Assembly: GCA_004211905.1 (NCBI GenBank)
Contig: SHBP01000001.1
Location: 186,001 to 250,000, forward strand
DNA from: SAR92 clade bacterium
GTDB lineage: Bacteria > Pseudomonadota > Gammaproteobacteria > Pseudomonadales > Porticoccaceae
Reading direction: 5' to 3'
DNA: 64,000 bases
Shown here one piece after another: positions 1-9,324 of this stretch (its first letter is position 1; every line of letters begins with the position of its first letter). Made by a program: the position numbers and the translations under genes. The notes below the pieces were generated by a model, which saw only the letters and a program-made list of their open reading frames with translations, was not told the origin of the DNA and did not search any database.

Positions 1-638
1 AAAAGCTGTTTTGCAGTTAAAATCACCGACTTACGATCAAACTTACCCTCTGATAAAGCCACAAGATCTGATCCTCTGAATACACCAGCCATTTCCGTAC
101 TTTGATTAGAACACTCCATCAGGCCTTCTTCAGGGATATATTTATACAACTTGTCTGCATCGAGATATTCGCCAGATTCTGCATCTGTATCAATAGCCAG
201 ACCATAACCCAGTTCCTCTAGGAGGCTCATTTCAAGCTGTCGCAGTTTGAGCTCACTTAACTGCCCAGAGCTCATATGAGCGAAGTACTGTTGGTATTGA
301 TCATAGAGATCTTCATGAGGATCATGCTCATGAAGAAGACGAAAAAACAATTCATTGACATAGAGCCCTGTAAAAAGACATTCACCCTGCAAAAATAGGG
401 GGCTCTGAGTCGCGTCAGCCTGAGTAAGCGTCTTCAAATCACCGCGACCTTGCCAACTAAATTGATGCTCTGTATAGGGAAAAAGAGCCCGAGTAACACC
501 CTTTTTGTTAGGCTTTCTATAGCCCTTAGCTACACAGCGGACACGGCCATAATTTTTAGTAAATAAATCGACTAAAAGACTGGTTTCACGGTAGGGTCTT
601 GTATGTAACACAAACCCAACTTCAGAATCAGTCTTCAC
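1..638 (-). CDS. recO: DNA repair protein RecO (C-terminus cut by window edge)
   Basis: RecO helps RecR load RecA on SSB-coated single strands in the RecFOR recombination pathway. The visible 212 codons begin KTDSEVGFVLHTRPYRET, the typical RecO OB-fold start, followed by the phrase LVDLFTKNYGRVRCVAKGYR. The start is a GTG 6 bases after the era stop in the same frame; no ATG lies between, so GTG is the only reasonable start and the two genes are probably translationally coupled. It is the last visible gene of the leftward rpoE-to-recO series. The C-terminus lies beyond base 1, so integrity cannot be judged. Confidence 0.93.
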   Translation of the reverse strand, partial: MKTDSEVGFVLHTRPYRETSLLVDLFTKNYGRVRCVAKGYRKPNKKGVTRALFPYTEHQFSWQGRGDLKTLTQADATQSPLFLQGECLFTGLYVNELFFRLLHEHDPHEDLYDQYQQYFAHMSSGQLSELKLRQLEMSLLEELGYGLAIDTDAESGEYLDADKLYKYIPEEGLMECSNQSTEMAGVFRGSDLVALSEGKFDRKSVILTAKQL

Positions 639-644
639 TATCCC

Positions 645-1544
645 TTACTCATCCACGTAACCTAGGCTTCGCAAAGCACGCTCATCATCAGACCAGCCAC
701 TGCGGACCTTTACCCACGTTCTCAGCATCACCTTAGAATCCAATAGATTTTCAATGTCAGCGCGAGACTGCTCACCAATCTTTTTAATACGTTCACCCTT
801 TGTGCCAATAATAATTTTTTTCTGGCCATCTCGTTCAACTAATATCAGAGCATCGATATAGGTGATTTTCCCTTCAACGCGGAATTCCTCGATTTCCACA
901 GTCACTTGATAAGGAACTTCAGCACCTAGTTGCCGAGTGATTTTTTCTCTTACAATTTCCGCTGCTAAAAACCGTTCGCTGCGATCTGTAATTTGATCTT
1001 CTGGAAAAAGATGATCTTTTTGAGGAATGTAAGACTTAATTTTTTCTTCGAATTCAGCAAGGTTTGTCTTTCTCAAAGCTGATAATGGAATTAACTCTAC
1101 CGCATTTACCTTACTAGACAGAAATTCAAGGTGAGGTAAGAGTGCTTTTTTGTCCTCGATCATATCCACCTTATTAAGTGCAACAATTAAAGGAACCCTG
1201 TTATTAGACAAGTATTTCGCCACGTACTCGTCTGCTTCACTCCACTCAAAGCGGTCAACTACAAATACAACTAAATCGACATCTGAAATAACACTGGCCG
1301 CAGAGCGATTCATCACTCTATTAATTGCTCGCTCCTGGTTGGTATGAATACCGGGGGTGTCTACAAATATCATTTGGATATTGTCATTAGTTTTTATGCC
1401 GAGCAAAGTATGGCGGGTAGTCTGGGGTTTACGCGACGTGATACATAGCTTTTGACCCAATATATGGTTCAATAAAGTAGACTTCCCAACATTAGGTCGA
1501 CCGACAATAGCCACGTAACCACAGTATGTATCTTCAGCTGTCAC
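645..1544 (-). CDS. era: GTPase Era
   Basis: Era is a Ras-like GTPase that binds the 3' end of 16S rRNA and assists 30S subunit maturation. The 299-residue length is normal. The P-loop GRPNVGKS lies at about residues 15-22, the G3 motif DTPG follows, NKVD is the G4 motif, and the C-terminal part has the KH-domain segment [13 protein letters not shown]. The start is GTG, overlapping the rnc stop by one base (TAGTG), a sign of translational coupling. The rnc-era-recO order is widespread in proteobacteria and links rRNA processing with ribosome assembly. Confidence 0.98.
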   Translation of the reverse strand: MTAEDTYCGYVAIVGRPNVGKSTLLNHILGQKLCITSRKPQTTRHTLLGIKTNDNIQMIFVDTPGIHTNQERAINRVMNRSAASVISDVDLVVFVVDRFEWSEADEYVAKYLSNNRVPLIVALNKVDMIEDKKALLPHLEFLSSKVNAVELIPLSALRKTNLAEFEEKIKSYIPQKDHLFPEDQITDRSERFLAAEIVREKITRQLGAEVPYQVTVEIEEFRVEGKITYIDALILVERDGQKKIIIGTKGERIKKIGEQSRADIENLLDSKVMLRTWVKVRSGWSDDERALRSLGYVDE

Positions 1545-2221
1545 TACTTTAGCTCCAATTGTGTTAGTAATTGTTCTGCTACCATTTGCTCTGCTCTTCT
1601 CCTACTGCCTGCTGTAGCGCTCATCTCATCTTTAACCACATCTAGTTTACAGCTTACTGTAAACAAACGATTGTGAGCCTCACCGCCTATTTTCACTAGT
1701 TGGTAGTCTGGCAAGGGTTCACCCCTTTTTTGTAACCATTCTTGGAGTGCAGTTTTAGGATCTTTTCCAGGCTTTACTTTTAAGGCGCTCTCAATAAAGT
1801 TGCTAAACCATAATAAGACACACTCTTTGGCCATCTCCATGCCTTTATCTAGATAAACTGCCCCAATAAGTGCCTCGACAGTATCTCCAAGAATCGAGTC
1901 ACGACGATGACCGCCGCTCTTCATTTCACCCGAGCCGAGAAGTAACTCTGCTCCCAACTCTAACTCTTTTGCCACTTGCGCTAATGATTCACCGCGCACT
2001 ATATGCGAGCGCATAGGACTTAGCTCTCCCTCTCGAGCATCTGGAAACTGTCTATATAAAAACTCTGTTACGACCAACCCTAGAATGGAGTCCCCAAGAA
2101 ACTCCAACCGTTCATTATTGGGGCCAGAAAAGCTACGGTGAGACAGTGCTAACAATAATAGGTCGGGGTTATCAAACTGATAGCCAAGTCTTCGCTCGAG
2201 TTGTGCAATATTAGCAGCCAC
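1544..2221 (-). CDS. rnc: Ribonuclease III
   Basis: RNase III cleaves double-stranded RNA and processes the rRNA precursor. The 225-residue protein has the signature [13 protein letters not shown] near residues 36-48, whose acidic residues bind catalytic Mg2+, a second acidic cluster around [14 protein letters not shown], and a C-terminal dsRNA-binding domain containing [14 protein letters not shown]. It overlaps era by one base. Only about 100 bases separate it from lepB upstream, so the DUF4845 gene that pseudomonads often carry between lepB and rnc is absent. That gap holds a TTGACA hexamer on the minus strand, but I could not pair it with a convincing -10. Confidence 0.98.
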   Translation of the reverse strand: MAANIAQLERRLGYQFDNPDLLLLALSHRSFSGPNNERLEFLGDSILGLVVTEFLYRQFPDAREGELSPMRSHIVRGESLAQVAKELELGAELLLGSGEMKSGGHRRDSILGDTVEALIGAVYLDKGMEMAKECVLLWFSNFIESALKVKPGKDPKTALQEWLQKRGEPLPDYQLVKIGGEAHNRLFTVSCKLDVVKDEMSATAGSRRRAEQMVAEQLLTQLELK

Positions 2222-2324
2222 AGCAACACCTAGGATTTATGTTATTAACCAACAGTATATTGTAAGAAAGAGCATCCCGACCGACTATTTTTACATCGTC
2301 GGGCAAAACTAGCATGTCAATCTT

Positions 2325-3056
2325 CTATTCGATTGATCCCGCTCGAGAGAAGTTGGGTACACTCAAGAAATCATCCCAAAACATCCAACGCGCGAACGCC
2401 TTACCTACGATTCGACCTTCGGGAACAGGCCCCCAAACGCGACTATCGCTCGAATTATCTCGATTGTCCCCCATCATGAAGTAATGCCCTTGAGGCACTA
2501 CCGTTGAAAAGTTCTGACTCAAGCGGCTTGGTGGCTCCCGCTTTTGAATCTCATGTTCAACGCCATTAAGATTCTCTATCATGACTTTAGATCGAGGCGC
2601 TCCGGGCTCAACTTCCGACGGTTCTTGACTCATAGCTTCATTGTTAACGTACAGCATTCCATTGATAACACTGATTTTATCTCCAGGCAATCCAACTAAA
2701 CGCTTGATAAAATAGCGAGTCTCATGAGGCGGGAAAAACACAATGACATCTCCACGTTTAGGCGTGCCAACATCAAATAGCTTAGTCCTAACAACTGGTA
2801 GCCTAATGCCATAATTCCATTTACTTACCAATATAAAATCACCCACTTTCAGTGTAGGGACCATAGATTTAGAAGGAATCTGAAATGGCTCAATTATAAA
2901 AGAACGGAGGATTAACACCAAACCCAATACCGGCGCTAATGAACCGAAAAACTCAATAATACCTTCGTCTGTTTTTACCCAAAACCGATTCAACAACCAG
3001 AAGAACGCTGTGATTATAAAAATCACCGTGAGTATCAGTTCAAAGTTCCAGTCCAT
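2325..3056 (-). CDS. lepB: Signal peptidase I
   Basis: LepB removes signal peptides from secreted proteins at the periplasmic face of the inner membrane. The 243-residue protein has two N-terminal membrane segments (about 5-22 and 38-55). The catalytic serine is Ser64 in PSKSMVPTL and the general-base lysine is Lys118 in RYFIKRLVGLPGD; the later MGDNRDNSSDSR box is also intact. It follows lepA by about 40 bases, the usual lepA-lepB pairing. Confidence 0.98.
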   Translation of the reverse strand: MDWNFELILTVIFIITAFFWLLNRFWVKTDEGIIEFFGSLAPVLGLVLILRSFIIEPFQIPSKSMVPTLKVGDFILVSKWNYGIRLPVVRTKLFDVGTPKRGDVIVFFPPHETRYFIKRLVGLPGDKISVINGMLYVNNEAMSQEPSEVEPGAPRSKVMIENLNGVEHEIQKREPPSRLSQNFSTVVPQGHYFMMGDNRDNSSDSRVWGPVPEGRIVGKAFARWMFWDDFLSVPNFSRAGSIE

Positions 3057-3095
3057 CTCACATAATCCTTTTATTAAGCCTTTTTCTGAATGCCA

Positions 3096-4889
3096 TTAAG
3101 TCTTTAAGACCGCTAAAAATGCATCTTGAGGTATTTCGACACTACCCACCTGCTTCATTCTCTTCTTGCCGGCCTTTTGTTTCTCCAACAGCTTTTTCTT
3201 ACGAGTAACATCTCCACCATAACACTTTGCTGTTACGTTTTTACGCAGTGCTTTTACAGTTGTACGCGCAATAATACTTCCTCCAATAGCTGCTTGAATC
3301 GCAACATCAAACATCTGCCGAGGTATTAACTCTTTCATCTTATCAGCCAGATTTCGACCTTTATGGATAGAATGGTCACGGTGAGTAATAGCAGCTAAAG
3401 CGTCAACACGATCACCGTTAATAAGGATATCGAGCTTTACTAATGATGCCATCTCAAAGCGCACAAACGCATAATCTAAAGATGCAAAACCACGACTAAC
3501 AGACTTTAAACGATCAAAAAAGTCCATTACAACTTCGCTCATAGGCAATTCATATCGAATAGATACCTGACCGCCAATAAATTGCATATCTTTCTGAACT
3601 CCTCGTTTTTCAACACAGAGTGTAATTACATTTCCTACATATTCTTTTGGTACAAGAATGTTAGCCTCACAAATCGGTTCACGCATTTCTTCGATTTGAC
3701 CTGGATCTGGGAGATCCGAGGGGTTAGACATATACAAAGTTTCACCCTTGGACGTAATAATTTCATAAACAACAGTAGGCGCCGTCGTAATTAGGTCCAG
3801 GTTATACTCCCGCTCGAGCCGTTCTTGAATGATTTCCATATGTAGCATGCCTAGAAATCCACAACGAAACCCAAACCCCAAAGCATCAGAACTCTCTGGT
3901 TCATAAAATAAGGATGCATCATTGACCGCAAGTTTGCTAAGTGCTTCGCGAAATTCTTCAAAGTCATCAGAGTCAACAGGAAACATACCAGCATAAACCT
4001 GAGGCTTGATCTTCTGAAACCCAGGCAAAGGATCAACATCGGTTGTACTTAAGGTGGTTACAGTATCTCCTACAGGGGCTCCTAAAATGTCTTTAATTCC
4101 AGCCACCATAAAACCCACTTCGCCAGCTCTCAGAATACCTGTCTCTTTACGCTTGGGCGTAAATACACCCACGCTATCGACCACATGGGCCTTACCAATG
4201 GACTTAGCAACAACTTTATTTTTTACCTCTAGCGTTCCTTGCATCACACGAACCAAAGACACAACTCCAAGATAGTTATCAAACCAAGAATCAATAATTA
4301 GCGCTTGCAAAGGCGCATTTACATCACCCACCGGAGGAGGGACTTGGTTCACTAACTCTTCTAAAATTTCACCTATGCCCTCGCCTGTTTTAGCGCTGCA
4401 TCGGACTGCTCCGTCAGCTTCAATCCCAATGATATTTTCAATCTCATTGATTACCTTTTCTGGCTCAGCCTGAGGTAAATCCATTTTGTTCAAAACAGGA
4501 ATAACTTCAAGGCCTTGAGCTATCGCTGTATAGCAATTAGCCACTGATTGAGCTTCTACTCCCTGAGCCGCATCAACAATAAGAAGAGCACCCTCACATG
4601 CGGCGAGGGATCTTGAAACCTCGTAGGAAAAATCAACGTGGCCGGGCGTGTCAATAAAATTAAGTTGATAGGTTTTTCCATCTTGCGCAGTGTAAGGCAA
4701 AGTAACACTCTGAGCCTTGATAGTAATACCGCGCTCTCGCTCAATATCCATAGAGTCAAGAACCTGGGCGGCCATCTCACGCTCGGTTAGTCCTCCACAT
4801 AACTGGATAAAGCGATCGGCAATGGTGGACTTCCCATGATCAATATGGGCTATGATTGAGAAATTTCTAATATGACTAAGATCAGACAA
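3096..4889 (-). CDS. lepA: Elongation factor 4 (LepA), back-translocating GTPase
   Basis: LepA is a ribosome-bound translational GTPase thought to help stalled ribosomes and initiation. The 597-residue length is typical. The N-terminal GTPase domain shows [17 protein letters not shown] and NKMDLP; the LepA-specific C-terminal domain is recognisable by [17 protein letters not shown] near residue 560. It sits between the mucD-like protease gene upstream (about 95-base gap) and lepB downstream, as in many gammaproteobacteria. Confidence 0.98.
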   Translation of the reverse strand: MSDLSHIRNFSIIAHIDHGKSTIADRFIQLCGGLTEREMAAQVLDSMDIERERGITIKAQSVTLPYTAQDGKTYQLNFIDTPGHVDFSYEVSRSLAACEGALLIVDAAQGVEAQSVANCYTAIAQGLEVIPVLNKMDLPQAEPEKVINEIENIIGIEADGAVRCSAKTGEGIGEILEELVNQVPPPVGDVNAPLQALIIDSWFDNYLGVVSLVRVMQGTLEVKNKVVAKSIGKAHVVDSVGVFTPKRKETGILRAGEVGFMVAGIKDILGAPVGDTVTTLSTTDVDPLPGFQKIKPQVYAGMFPVDSDDFEEFREALSKLAVNDASLFYEPESSDALGFGFRCGFLGMLHMEIIQERLEREYNLDLITTAPTVVYEIITSKGETLYMSNPSDLPDPGQIEEMREPICEANILVPKEYVGNVITLCVEKRGVQKDMQFIGGQVSIRYELPMSEVVMDFFDRLKSVSRGFASLDYAFVRFEMASLVKLDILINGDRVDALAAITHRDHSIHKGRNLADKMKELIPRQMFDVAIQAAIGGSIIARTTVKALRKNVTAKCYGGDVTRKKKLLEKQKAGKKRMKQVGSVEIPQDAFLAVLKT

Positions 4890-4984
4890 TGGATTGTACT
4901 ACCCTTCAAATAAGCGCGCGCAGTCTAGCCTATTTGCCACAATGAAGCTATGAGAGTGATGCAAATACATCGGTAATACGCAAA

Positions 4985-6349
4985 TCATTCGTTAATCTGA
5001 ATGGTTCTAAAAATTGCCTTTCCTTGCCGATAAAAGCGTATCCGTATTGGAGTATTTTTAGGAATTTCCGCTATAACCAACCTGTATTCCTCTGAATCAT
5101 CGATGCGACTATATCCCAACTGAATAATAATGTCGCCAACTTCTAGACCTGCGATATCAGCAGGTGAATCAGATAGCACCTTGACCACCTCTACACCTCC
5201 GCGTAGACGCAAGAGACGGAGATCTTCTGCTCCCGGATCTGCAACAGAAAGCCCAAGTCGATCTGATTGGTCTATAACAGAAGCTTGGATATTATCGTCT
5301 CCTTCGAGAGCTCCAATCTTCAATTTTAATTCTTTGAATTTTCCTTCACGGTAAACTTCGACATTAATCATTTCCTCTGGTTTTATCAGGCCAACGATAT
5401 GCGGCAGATCCTCTGACCGCAAAATAGCCTGGCCATCTACACTAACAATCACATCATCAGGCTGGATGCCACCATTGGCAGCAGCGCTATCAGGTGTTAC
5501 AGATTCAATATATGCACCTATTGGTCCGGGCAAACCAAGAGCGCCCGCCATAAACTGATCTACATCACTTATACCCACGCCAAGGAAACCTCTCCTCACT
5601 TCACCACTATCTCTAAGTTGAGCAACCACATTAGTCGCAATGCTAACTGGAATCGAAAAAGATAGACCTACGGAGCCGCCAGTAGGCGAATAAATTTGAG
5701 AGTTGATACCGACCACTTCTCCATCAAGATTGAACAGCGGACCTCCGGAATTACCCCTGTTAATTGCCACATCAGTCTGAATGAAAGGCACATAGTTCTC
5801 TCCTTTATCTGTGGGTAAACTGCGCCCGATGGCACTTACAATACCCGCAGTCACTGAATAGTCCAAACCAAATGGTGAGCCTATAGCAAGGACCCAAGAA
5901 CCTACCTTAATGCTCTCAGAAGACGCAAATTTCAAACTAGGCAAATTATCAGCTTCAATTTTCAACAAGGCCAGATCAGATCGTCGATCAGAGCCCACAA
6001 TGACAGCTGAATACTCGCTACGATTAGCAAATTGAACTTGGATGTCATCTGCACCGTCCACCACATGATGATTAGTTAAAATGTATCCATCCTTAGAAAT
6101 CACAAATCCAGACCCCATGGTTCTTGCTGGTCTCGCTGGGCGCCTGCGCTGCTCCAGTAGCTCTCTAAACATCTCTGGAACCTGCCCCCGTAACTTGTCA
6201 CGATTATCAACTGGCTTACTAACTGTGTTAATTTTCACTACAGCGGGTGCTGCTGCTTCAACTAGCGCACTAAAATCCGGCAAGTCAGCATAAACCTTAT
6301 CAACACAAACCATTACTATCAGAGAGGTAAACACTATGTTTTTAAACAC
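4985..6349 (-). CDS. mucD: Periplasmic serine protease, DegP/MucD type
   Basis: A Do-family (HtrA) protease and chaperone for misfolded envelope proteins. The 454-residue protein has an N-terminal signal peptide (about 1-21), a trypsin-like domain with His95 in TNHHVV, Asp125 in RRSDLALLK and Ser201 in RGNSGGPLF, then two PDZ domains (about 255-345 and 365-450). Its place behind rpoE-rseA-rseB-rseC matches mucD of Pseudomonas, where the protease dampens sigma-E signalling; that role here is inferred from context. DegQ/DegP would be equally valid family names. Confidence 0.95.
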   Translation of the reverse strand: MFKNIVFTSLIVMVCVDKVYADLPDFSALVEAAAPAVVKINTVSKPVDNRDKLRGQVPEMFRELLEQRRRPARPARTMGSGFVISKDGYILTNHHVVDGADDIQVQFANRSEYSAVIVGSDRRSDLALLKIEADNLPSLKFASSESIKVGSWVLAIGSPFGLDYSVTAGIVSAIGRSLPTDKGENYVPFIQTDVAINRGNSGGPLFNLDGEVVGINSQIYSPTGGSVGLSFSIPVSIATNVVAQLRDSGEVRRGFLGVGISDVDQFMAGALGLPGPIGAYIESVTPDSAAANGGIQPDDVIVSVDGQAILRSEDLPHIVGLIKPEEMINVEVYREGKFKELKLKIGALEGDDNIQASVIDQSDRLGLSVADPGAEDLRLLRLRGGVEVVKVLSDSPADIAGLEVGDIIIQLGYSRIDDSEEYRLVIAEIPKNTPIRIRFYRQGKAIFRTIQINE

Positions 6350-6370
6350 TTAAAACTCCATAAAATATAA

Positions 6371-6874
6371 TTAAATAAAACGTTGCTCTATTTTTTCTAG
6401 CTCGCTGGGTTCGTTCTCAACACCACATAAAACTGGATTGCTTTGGGCATCCGCTTTGGCCTTTTGACTACGCAAATTGACAAAAATTCCGCCACCAACA
6501 AGACCAATTAACGCCCCCAAGATACTAAATAAATCTTGCTCAAGAGTCTTCCCTTGATCACTCATCATCCAAGCTCCCGCTATAGCTCCAATGATAGGCA
6601 CCAGATAAACTACCAGAGATCCTTTCACTACTATATGCTCAGGGATACCGATAGTAACAGACTGTCCCAACCTCAATTTATCAACACAAAAGTCTCCGGG
6701 CAATACTCGGATTTCATTTTTAGTACCCGTCATTTTGGTGAGAGCAGTATGACCGCAACCTTTTTGCGCACTGCAAGAGTCACATGTAGTCTGCTTGATA
6801 GTTTCGACCATCAAGCTATCTTTGTTTTTTGAGACGATCGTTCCCGTTTCGTAAATCATATTAATATGTGCCAC
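6371..6874 (-). CDS. rseC: RseC/MucC family regulator
   Basis: RseC proteins are small inner-membrane proteins linked to sigma-E control and to reduction of SoxR. The 167-residue protein has a cysteine cluster at residues 31, 34 and 40 (TCDSCSAQKGCG), a basic/polar N-terminal domain, and two membrane helices around 83-100 and 110-130. It lies 6 bases after rseB and about 20 bases before the DegP/MucD gene, so it is surely within the sigma-E operon. The exact biochemical role is not settled in this family. Confidence 0.92.
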   Translation of the reverse strand: MAHINMIYETGTIVSKNKDSLMVETIKQTTCDSCSAQKGCGHTALTKMTGTKNEIRVLPGDFCVDKLRLGQSVTIGIPEHIVVKGSLVVYLVPIIGAIAGAWMMSDQGKTLEQDLFSILGALIGLVGGGIFVNLRSQKAKADAQSNPVLCGVENEPSELEKIEQRFI

Positions 6875-6880
6875 TAAAAT

Positions 6881-7855
6881 CTACGACGGCTTAGACAGTT
6901 TAGATGCATGAACAATTGATTCAGACACCATTTTTGCGGTGCCCGCTGGGACTTCACCTACAACAGAAACTATAACTTCTTTATCGAAGCTCTTTATCTT
7001 GCTAGTTACAAGTGCACTAGCACCATGGCGGGTAGCTAAAACAGGCAGGCTAACACTAACTTGGGGAGACTCAACGAAAACAGTAAAAACAGCTATTCCA
7101 TCAGAATAAACAAGCAGCTGTTGACCTGTCTCCTTATTTTTTTCGAAATTAACCAACTGGAATCCTGGCGGCACCCAACTAGCGCTCCAATTGACTCCGT
7201 CTATACTTGAATCATCGCTCTTGCAATCTTTTTCAGCCTTTAAGGGTACTTTAGGAAAATCTAACGATAACAAATCTTCATCAACGCTAAGCTCAATAAA
7301 TTGAAATCTCTCCAAAGGATTCCCTGAAAGGTCTAATATTACCGACATTAATAGAAGATTAGTCTCATTATCGATTGCCAACACATAGGGCAACCGATGT
7401 TTGTCTTTTGGACTAACCAACAACAAACTGGCTTTGCGATTCGCAACGCGCAATTGCCCTCGAATCTCCAAGGAGTAAAATTTTTGAATCAGATCGAAAC
7501 TATCCGTACTTATATTTGGTCGTGAATCTATGTTTAAAGTCTTCAAATGGCCTGGCTCGCAACTCGTGTCACTGCGAAACCTCGAAAATTCACCCTCAGC
7601 GCCATCTAAATGGATGATCTTCTCAAAATTAATACCATCTTGAACAAGATGAATTATCTTCGATGTCTTTAGGCGGCCTGACTTTTCATAGGTTATCAGA
7701 CCTGAATAGTTCAACGCACCTGAGGCCTCGATCATATTTCTCATGAGCATTTGGGCCGATTTCTCTTCTTGAGATATCGAGTAGCTAGAAACAAAAATGG
7801 CGGTCATAATAACCGCCACTCTGAATATTTTAACGTTACGAAATTTTGTCACCAC
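6881..7855 (-). CDS. rseB: RseB/MucB, periplasmic sensor of the sigma-E pathway
   Basis: RseB binds the periplasmic part of the anti-sigma factor RseA and shields it from DegS cleavage until mislocalised outer-membrane material displaces it. The 324-residue protein has an N-terminal signal segment (about 8-29), the large MucB/RseB N domain with the LolA-like fold (about 33-210), and a C-terminal domain containing SWVPPGFQLV. It starts 6 bases after rseA ends. The product is more diverged than its neighbours, which is normal for this family. Confidence 0.92.
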   Translation of the reverse strand: MVTKFRNVKIFRVAVIMTAIFVSSYSISQEEKSAQMLMRNMIEASGALNYSGLITYEKSGRLKTSKIIHLVQDGINFEKIIHLDGAEGEFSRFRSDTSCEPGHLKTLNIDSRPNISTDSFDLIQKFYSLEIRGQLRVANRKASLLLVSPKDKHRLPYVLAIDNETNLLLMSVILDLSGNPLERFQFIELSVDEDLLSLDFPKVPLKAEKDCKSDDSSIDGVNWSASWVPPGFQLVNFEKNKETGQQLLVYSDGIAVFTVFVESPQVSVSLPVLATRHGASALVTSKIKSFDKEVIVSVVGEVPAGTAKMVSESIVHASKLSKPS

Positions 7856-7861
7856 TAAAGC

Positions 7862-8497
7862 TTATTCCTTTTGAGTAGGCAGTTCACGTTCTTCTATCCG
7901 TGCGTACGGAAGCATTCCTTGATTCCTCACATAAGGAGCCTGGTTAGAATGCTTAGCCAAAATATATGCCAAGTATAGGCGTATTTCTTTTTCTGAATAT
8001 TGCTTCTCAGCAATACCTTCGGAACTCACAGCTCTTATGTCAGCATCCAACATCCAACCCAAGGGGACCTGATTCACAGGGCCAACTATATCATCAACAG
8101 ACTTGTTATCAATCTGAGCAAAGTTGGTTGTGTCATTGAGGTTTAACTCAGATTGCTCAAACTGCTGAACTCCCATTATCGCCACCATAGCAACCGAGGC
8201 GGCAATAGCAAAGCGGCCAGAGGAGCTTAGAATTTTTCTAAAAGGATTAGTTTTGAGTGCAACTTCATCATTGATTGCTTCAGAAATAGCAGATGAATAG
8301 TCTACATCAGACACAACGCCGCCTCTCATCACCGCTGAAATAGCATGATAGCGCTGCCATTTCCCTCGAATGATAGAAGCGTTAGTCCCATCATTAGATG
8401 ACAACTCCTTCAAGACCCTGCGAGCCTCAAGATCTTGTGCCTCGCCGTCCATCATGGCAGATAACGACTCGCCTAAATTTTCATCATATTGACTCAT
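7862..8497 (-). CDS. rseA: Anti-sigma-E factor RseA/MucA
   Basis: RseA is the membrane-bound anti-sigma factor that holds RpoE inactive. The 211-residue protein has an N-terminal cytoplasmic domain (ESLSAMMDGEAQDLEARRVL, the RseA_N signature), one membrane helix around residues 92-108, and a periplasmic C-terminal part ending in an acidic/polar tail. It is about 80 bases downstream of rpoE and 6 bases ahead of rseB. Under envelope stress it would be cleaved by DegS and RseP (family knowledge; neither gene is in this window). Confidence 0.93.
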   Translation of the reverse strand: MSQYDENLGESLSAMMDGEAQDLEARRVLKELSSNDGTNASIIRGKWQRYHAISAVMRGGVVSDVDYSSAISEAINDEVALKTNPFRKILSSSGRFAIAASVAMVAIMGVQQFEQSELNLNDTTNFAQIDNKSVDDIVGPVNQVPLGWMLDADIRAVSSEGIAEKQYSEKEIRLYLAYILAKHSNQAPYVRNQGMLPYARIEERELPTQKE

Positions 8498-8577
8498 TTC
8501 TACGCCTCTTAAAGGTGCTAAACTTCTTTAAATGCTGTGTCTATGACCAACCAATAAGCAAAAGGTTCACTAATCTT

Positions 8578-9168
8578 CTATTCGGTGTTAATTAGTTTTC
8601 CTACAACTGCATCAATTGACTCTCTAGCCCTGAAGATACGTGACCTTACAGTACCCACAGGGCATTCCATAATTTCAGCAATTTCTTCATAGCTAAGACC
8701 TTCATACTCTCTTAATGTAACGGCTGTGCGAAGATCTTCTGGCAGCTCAGCAATAGAATTAACGATTACTGATTCTAGTTCATCTCGAAAAAGCTGGTTC
8801 TCAGGTGTCCCTAAATCTTTTAAATACTCACTCCCAGAATAATACTCGGCATCATCTATATCAACATCTGAACCTGGTGGCCGTCGACTGCGTGAGACTA
8901 AATAATTTTTCGCGGTATTAACCGCAATCCGATAAAGCCAAGTATAAAACTGGCTTTCACCTCGGAACTTGGGGAGTGCTCTATAGGCCTTTATAAAAGC
9001 TTCTTGCACAACATCTGCAACCTCATCAGTGTCTCGTACGAAACGACCAACTATGGCATGAACCTTATGCTGATACTTTAAAACTAAAAGATCAAAAGCT
9101 CTCTTATCGCCTTCTTGCACTCTAACCACCAACTGCTGATCTGTGGCCTCACCTTTAATTTCAGTCAT
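8578..9168 (-). CDS. rpoE: RNA polymerase sigma-E factor (RpoE/AlgU)
   Basis: An ECF sigma factor that directs the envelope-stress regulon. The 196-residue protein has sigma region 2 (DLLVLKYQHKV through FRGESQFYTWLYRIAVN), a linker, and sigma region 4 with the helix-turn-helix EGLSYEEIAEIMECPVGTVRSR. It heads the rse/muc operon. A sigma-E-like promoter about 80 bases upstream points to positive autoregulation, as in Pseudomonas algU and E. coli rpoE. It is divergent from nadB, the arrangement also seen in E. coli and Pseudomonas. Confidence 0.97.
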   Translation of the reverse strand: MTEIKGEATDQQLVVRVQEGDKRAFDLLVLKYQHKVHAIVGRFVRDTDEVADVVQEAFIKAYRALPKFRGESQFYTWLYRIAVNTAKNYLVSRSRRPPGSDVDIDDAEYYSGSEYLKDLGTPENQLFRDELESVIVNSIAELPEDLRTAVTLREYEGLSYEEIAEIMECPVGTVRSRIFRARESIDAVVGKLINTE

Positions 9169-9243
9169 TCACTGTTCCGACTTTGCTACTTTTGATTAGA
9201 TTAATTAAAGCAAACGGAATAAAAGATCCCACAATGCTTTACT

Positions 9244-9270
9244 ACAGACCACTGAATGCCTGTTAAGTTC
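9244..9270 (-). promoter_or_regulatory. Putative sigma-E promoter of the rpoE operon
   Basis: On the minus strand a GAACTT hexamer (bases 9270-9265) is followed by 16 bases and TCTGT (9248-9244). The known AlgU/RpoE promoter pattern is GAACTT, 16-17 bases, then TCtgA/TCnAA, so only the last base differs from the best form. Transcription would begin near 9237, giving a leader of about 70 bases before the rpoE ATG. The element supports autoregulation of the operon. It overlaps the 5' region of the divergent nadB gene. Confidence 0.7.
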
Positions 9271-9324
9271 GCTTGATTCAAAATGTTATATTATCATGTC
9301 GCTCCAACACTGTGTGACATACAA

